A stretch of DNA of 64,000 bases from Bacteroidota bacterium (lineage in GTDB: Bacteria > Bacteroidota > Bacteroidia > Chitinophagales > Chitinophagaceae): positions 1-64,000 of the forward strand of contig CANHGS010000011.1 in assembly GCA_947460595.1 (NCBI GenBank), given 5' to 3'. Both the position numbers and the translations under genes were made by a program. Below, one piece after another: positions 61,408 to 64,000 of this stretch (its first letter is position 1; each line of letters starts with the position of its first letter). The notes beneath the pieces were generated by a model. The model saw only the letters and a program-made list of their open reading frames with translations, did no database searches and was not told the DNA's origin.

Positions 61408-64000
61408 TTAGTGTGCCAATAACCAGTTTTCGCCAACACCCATTTCTGCTTCCACCGGAACCCCGTTAGGAAGCGTTAATGCAGCGCGCATATTGTCAAG
61501 GATTATGGGTTTTAGTCTGTCCATTTCTTCTGGAAGCGCATCAAAGATTAATTCATCGTGTACTTGCAAAATCATCTTTGACTTTAGACCCGCTTCTTTA
61601 ATGGCTTTATGAATCCGAATCATGGCCAGTTTAATCATATCTGCTGCCGTTCCCTGGATAGGAGAATTTACAGCGTTTCTTTCTGCAAATCCACGCACGG
61701 TAAAATTAGCAGAACCAATATCTTTTAGCCAACGCTTTCTACCCATCAGGGTTTCTACATAACCGTTCTCTTGCGCAAAATGAATGGTATTATCCATATA
61801 GGCAGTAATGCCCGAGAACTCTTTTTTATAGTTGTCAATGATCTCTTTGGCTTCTGCTCTAGGAATCCCCAGGTTCTCTGCTAAACCAAAGGCGCCCTGA
61901 CCATAGATAATCCCAAAGTTGACACTCTTGGCTTTATATCGTTGTTCTTTGGTAACATCCGATTCTTCAATCCCATAGACTTTTGCTGCAGTAGCAGTGT
62001 GAATGTCTTTACCTTGTTTAAAGGCCTCACACATATTTGGGTCACCACTCATGGCGGCCACAATTCTCAATTCAATCTGAGAATAATCCGCACTGACTAA
62101 TACATGATTAGCATCTCTTGGAATAAATGCTTTTCTAATTTCTTTACCCCTATCGCTTCTAACTGGTATGTTTTGTAGGTTGGGATTATTGCTACTCAAT
62201 CTTCCTGTTACAGCAACCGCTTGCGCATAAGATGTATGTACCCTTCCCGTTTTACTATTAATGATTTCTGGTAATGCGTCTACATAAGTACTCTTGAGTT
62301 TTGTCAATTCTCTAAATCCCAAAATGTCTGCCACAATAGGATTGTTATTAGAGAGTTTTTGCAATACGTCTTCACCAGTAGCGTATTGACCAGTTTTTGT
62401 TTTCTTAGCCTTAGGGTCAATCTTTAATTTATCAAACAAGACTTCTCCCAATTGCTTGGGCGATGCTAGATTGAATCTTACACCCGCTTGTGCATAAACA
62501 GATTCTTCAAAAGTTTTTGCGTCTTTTTCTAATTCTTTGCTATAAGCGTTTAGAAAATCAACATCCACTTTTACGCCTTCAAATTCCATATCGGTTAGTA
62601 CACGTACCAGGGGGTTTTCTACTTCATCAAAAACGCGTTGTACTTTTTTCTCTTCCAGCATGGGTTCAAAAACGCGCTTTAATTGTAGGGTAATGTCTGC
62701 GTCTTCCGCCGCGTATTCTTTTACTTTTTCTGGATCCACATCCCGCATATTCCCTTGATTTTTTCCCTTCTTACCAATTAGTTCATCAATATGTACGGGT
62801 TCGTATCCAAGGTATTGTGCGCTCAGCAAATCCATACTACGCCTACCTTCTGGCTCAATGAGGTAATGCGCCAACATGGTATCAAATAATTTACCCTTGG
62901 GTTCTACGCCATACCATTTTAATAAGAGCAAATCATATTTGAGGTTTTGTCCAATCCATGTAACATCCGTTTTGTTAAAGAGCGGATGAAATTGTTGTAG
63001 CATTTCTAATACCTCATCTCTATTATCCGAACATGGAACATAATAACCTTCACCCGCTTTAATACTAAAACTCATGCCTACTATTTCTGCTTCATTAGCG
63101 TCAATATTGGTAGTCTCTGTATCAAAACAAATTTCACGCTCAGGCATCAACCTTCTGATCAATGCTTCAATGGCATCTTTGCCCTGAATCAATTGATAGT
63201 CATGAGCCGTATTGTTGATATTTTTATCGGCTTGCATGCCAGTATTGCCTGCGTCTTCTTGTAAGGCCTCTCTAAATTCACTAGGTTTTTCTTTTTTCTC
63301 AGTTGTTGCAACAGGGTTACCAAACAAATCCATTTGACCCGCTTGTGGCACAGATTGAAAGGCATTAAAGCTATCACCCAAGATGCGTTTACCTAGTGTT
63401 TTAAATTCTAATTCAGTAAATACTTGTACCAACTCTTCATTGTTCCATTCTTTTAGTCTAAAATTTTCTTCATGAAATTCTACGGGTACATTGGTAATAA
63501 TGGTAGCCAGTTTTTTACTCATGATGGCCATTTCAGCACCTTTTCTCACTTTCTCGCCCAATGCTCCTTTTAGCTGATCGGCATTAGCCAATACATTTTC
63601 TAGGGTATCATATTCCTTTAATAATTTGGCTGCCGTTTTTTCTCCTACGCCTGGTATACCTGGAATATTATCTACTGCATCTCCCATCATCCCCAACATA
63701 TCAATCACCTGTTCTACTCTTTGAATATCCCATCTGGCACAGATTTTAGCAGCCGTTAAAATCTCATGGGGATTGCCCATAAAAGGCGGTTTATAGATAA
63801 AGACATTGGGATGAATTAATAACTGGCCATAGTCTTTATCTGGTGTAACCATATAGACTTCATATCCCGCATCAGCGGCAGCCCATGCAAGGGTTCCAAT
63901 CACGTCATCTGCTTCGTATCCATCCATTTCTACAACGGGAATATTAAAACCACGTATTATTCTTTTTATATCAGGAATAGACAACAATAGATCTTCTGGT
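61408..64000 (-). CDS. polA: DNA polymerase I, 5' end of gene beyond the window
   Basis: The frame is open to base 64000, so the first part of the 5'-3' exonuclease domain is missing; about 863 residues are visible. The remaining exonuclease part has the acidic D-G-Y-E-A-D-D motif and the helix-hairpin-helix G-V-G-E-K-T-A-A-K. The 3'-5' proofreading domain is intact: F-D-T-E-T-T, N-L-K-Y-D and Y-A-A-E-D-A-D. The polymerase domain holds V-S-A-D-Y-S-Q-I-E-L-R (motif A), Y-K-A-K-S-V-N-F-G-I-I-Y-G (motif B) and V-H-D-E (motif C). Proofreading residues are lost in many bacterial Pol I enzymes, but not here. Confidence 0.97.
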   Translation of the reverse strand, partial: PEDLLLSIPDIKRIIRGFNIPVVEMDGYEADDVIGTLAWAAADAGYEVYMVTPDKDYGQLLIHPNVFIYKPPFMGNPHEILTAAKICARWDIQRVEQVIDMLGMMGDAVDNIPGIPGVGEKTAAKLLKEYDTLENVLANADQLKGALGEKVRKGAEMAIMSKKLATIITNVPVEFHEENFRLKEWNNEELVQVFTELEFKTLGKRILGDSFNAFQSVPQAGQMDLFGNPVATTEKKEKPSEFREALQEDAGNTGMQADKNINNTAHDYQLIQGKDAIEALIRRLMPEREICFDTETTNIDANEAEIVGMSFSIKAGEGYYVPCSDNRDEVLEMLQQFHPLFNKTDVTWIGQNLKYDLLLLKWYGVEPKGKLFDTMLAHYLIEPEGRRSMDLLSAQYLGYEPVHIDELIGKKGKNQGNMRDVDPEKVKEYAAEDADITLQLKRVFEPMLEEKKVQRVFDEVENPLVRVLTDMEFEGVKVDVDFLNAYSKELEKDAKTFEESVYAQAGVRFNLASPKQLGEVLFDKLKIDPKAKKTKTGQYATGEDVLQKLSNNNPIVADILGFRELTKLKSTYVDALPEIINSKTGRVHTSYAQAVAVTGRLSSNNPNLQNIPVRSDRGKEIRKAFIPRDANHVLVSADYSQIELRIVAAMSGDPNMCEAFKQGKDIHTATAAKVYGIEESDVTKEQRYKAKSVNFGIIYGQGAFGLAENLGIPRAEAKEIIDNYKKEFSGITAYMDNTIHFAQENGYVETLMGRKRWLKDIGSANFTVRGFAERNAVNSPIQGTAADMIKLAMIRIHKAIKEAGLKSKMILQVHDELIFDALPEEMDRLKPIILDNMRAALTLPNGVPVEAEMGVGENWLLAH

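Overview
The window looks like chromosomal DNA of a Bacteroidota bacterium, most likely close to Chitinophagaceae (an inference from gene content). The evidence is two SusC/SusD pairs, FAS1 (fasciclin) lipoproteins, bacterial GH3-fold and DUF2480 proteins, promoter elements of the Bacteroidota type (TAnnTTTG at -7), and A-rich start regions without clear Shine-Dalgarno sequences. Both ends are cut: a nitrilase-family gene at the left and polA at the right. I see no rRNA, tRNA, CRISPR array, insertion sequence or prophage.

Layout. 1-12.5 kb is core metabolism and envelope: omega-amidase/nagA, an inositol phosphatase-thiL-S41 peptidase operon, a GT2 glycosyltransferase, GH3 and LysE-type genes, a small exported protein with mtgA, and an NAD salvage pair (pnuC plus nicotinamide riboside kinase) behind a polytopic GT-C-like protein. 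12.5-24.4 kb holds a 31-residue lysine-rich ORF with its own terminator, an Nfu Fe-S scaffold, a GH5 enzyme, uvrD, an L,D-transpeptidase-like protein, a RES/Xre toxin-antitoxin pair, a sortilin-like beta-propeller protein and uvrB. 24.4-42 kb is a surface nutrient-uptake locus on the minus strand: FAS1 lipoprotein, SusC, SusD, two FAS1 lipoproteins with jelly-roll-like tails, SusC, SusD, a terminator, then a two-domain carbohydrate esterase. 42.3-49.6 kb is a compact six-gene operon (acetyltransferase, AI-2E-type permease, amidase, M28 peptidase, phytase-like esterase, cyclophilin). 49.6-54.4 kb is a four-gene envelope acyl-modification-like operon. Then come recA and nadA, a 595-bp intergenic region, a PpiD/SurA-like foldase, a DUF2480 gene, a fatty-acid hydroxylase family gene with an SnoaL-like gene, and polA.

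Two things stand out. The nadA/foldase intergenic region (56.7-57.24 kb) is packed with DnaA-box-like 9-mers beside an AT-rich block, which makes it a candidate replication origin. The FAS1-SusCD locus links three FAS1 lipoproteins to two TonB-dependent uptake pairs, has almost no catabolic enzymes, and all five of its lipoproteins carry Cys-Lys-Lys after the lipobox. That combination suggests a glycan- or adhesin-related surface uptake system whose substrate cannot be read from the sequence.
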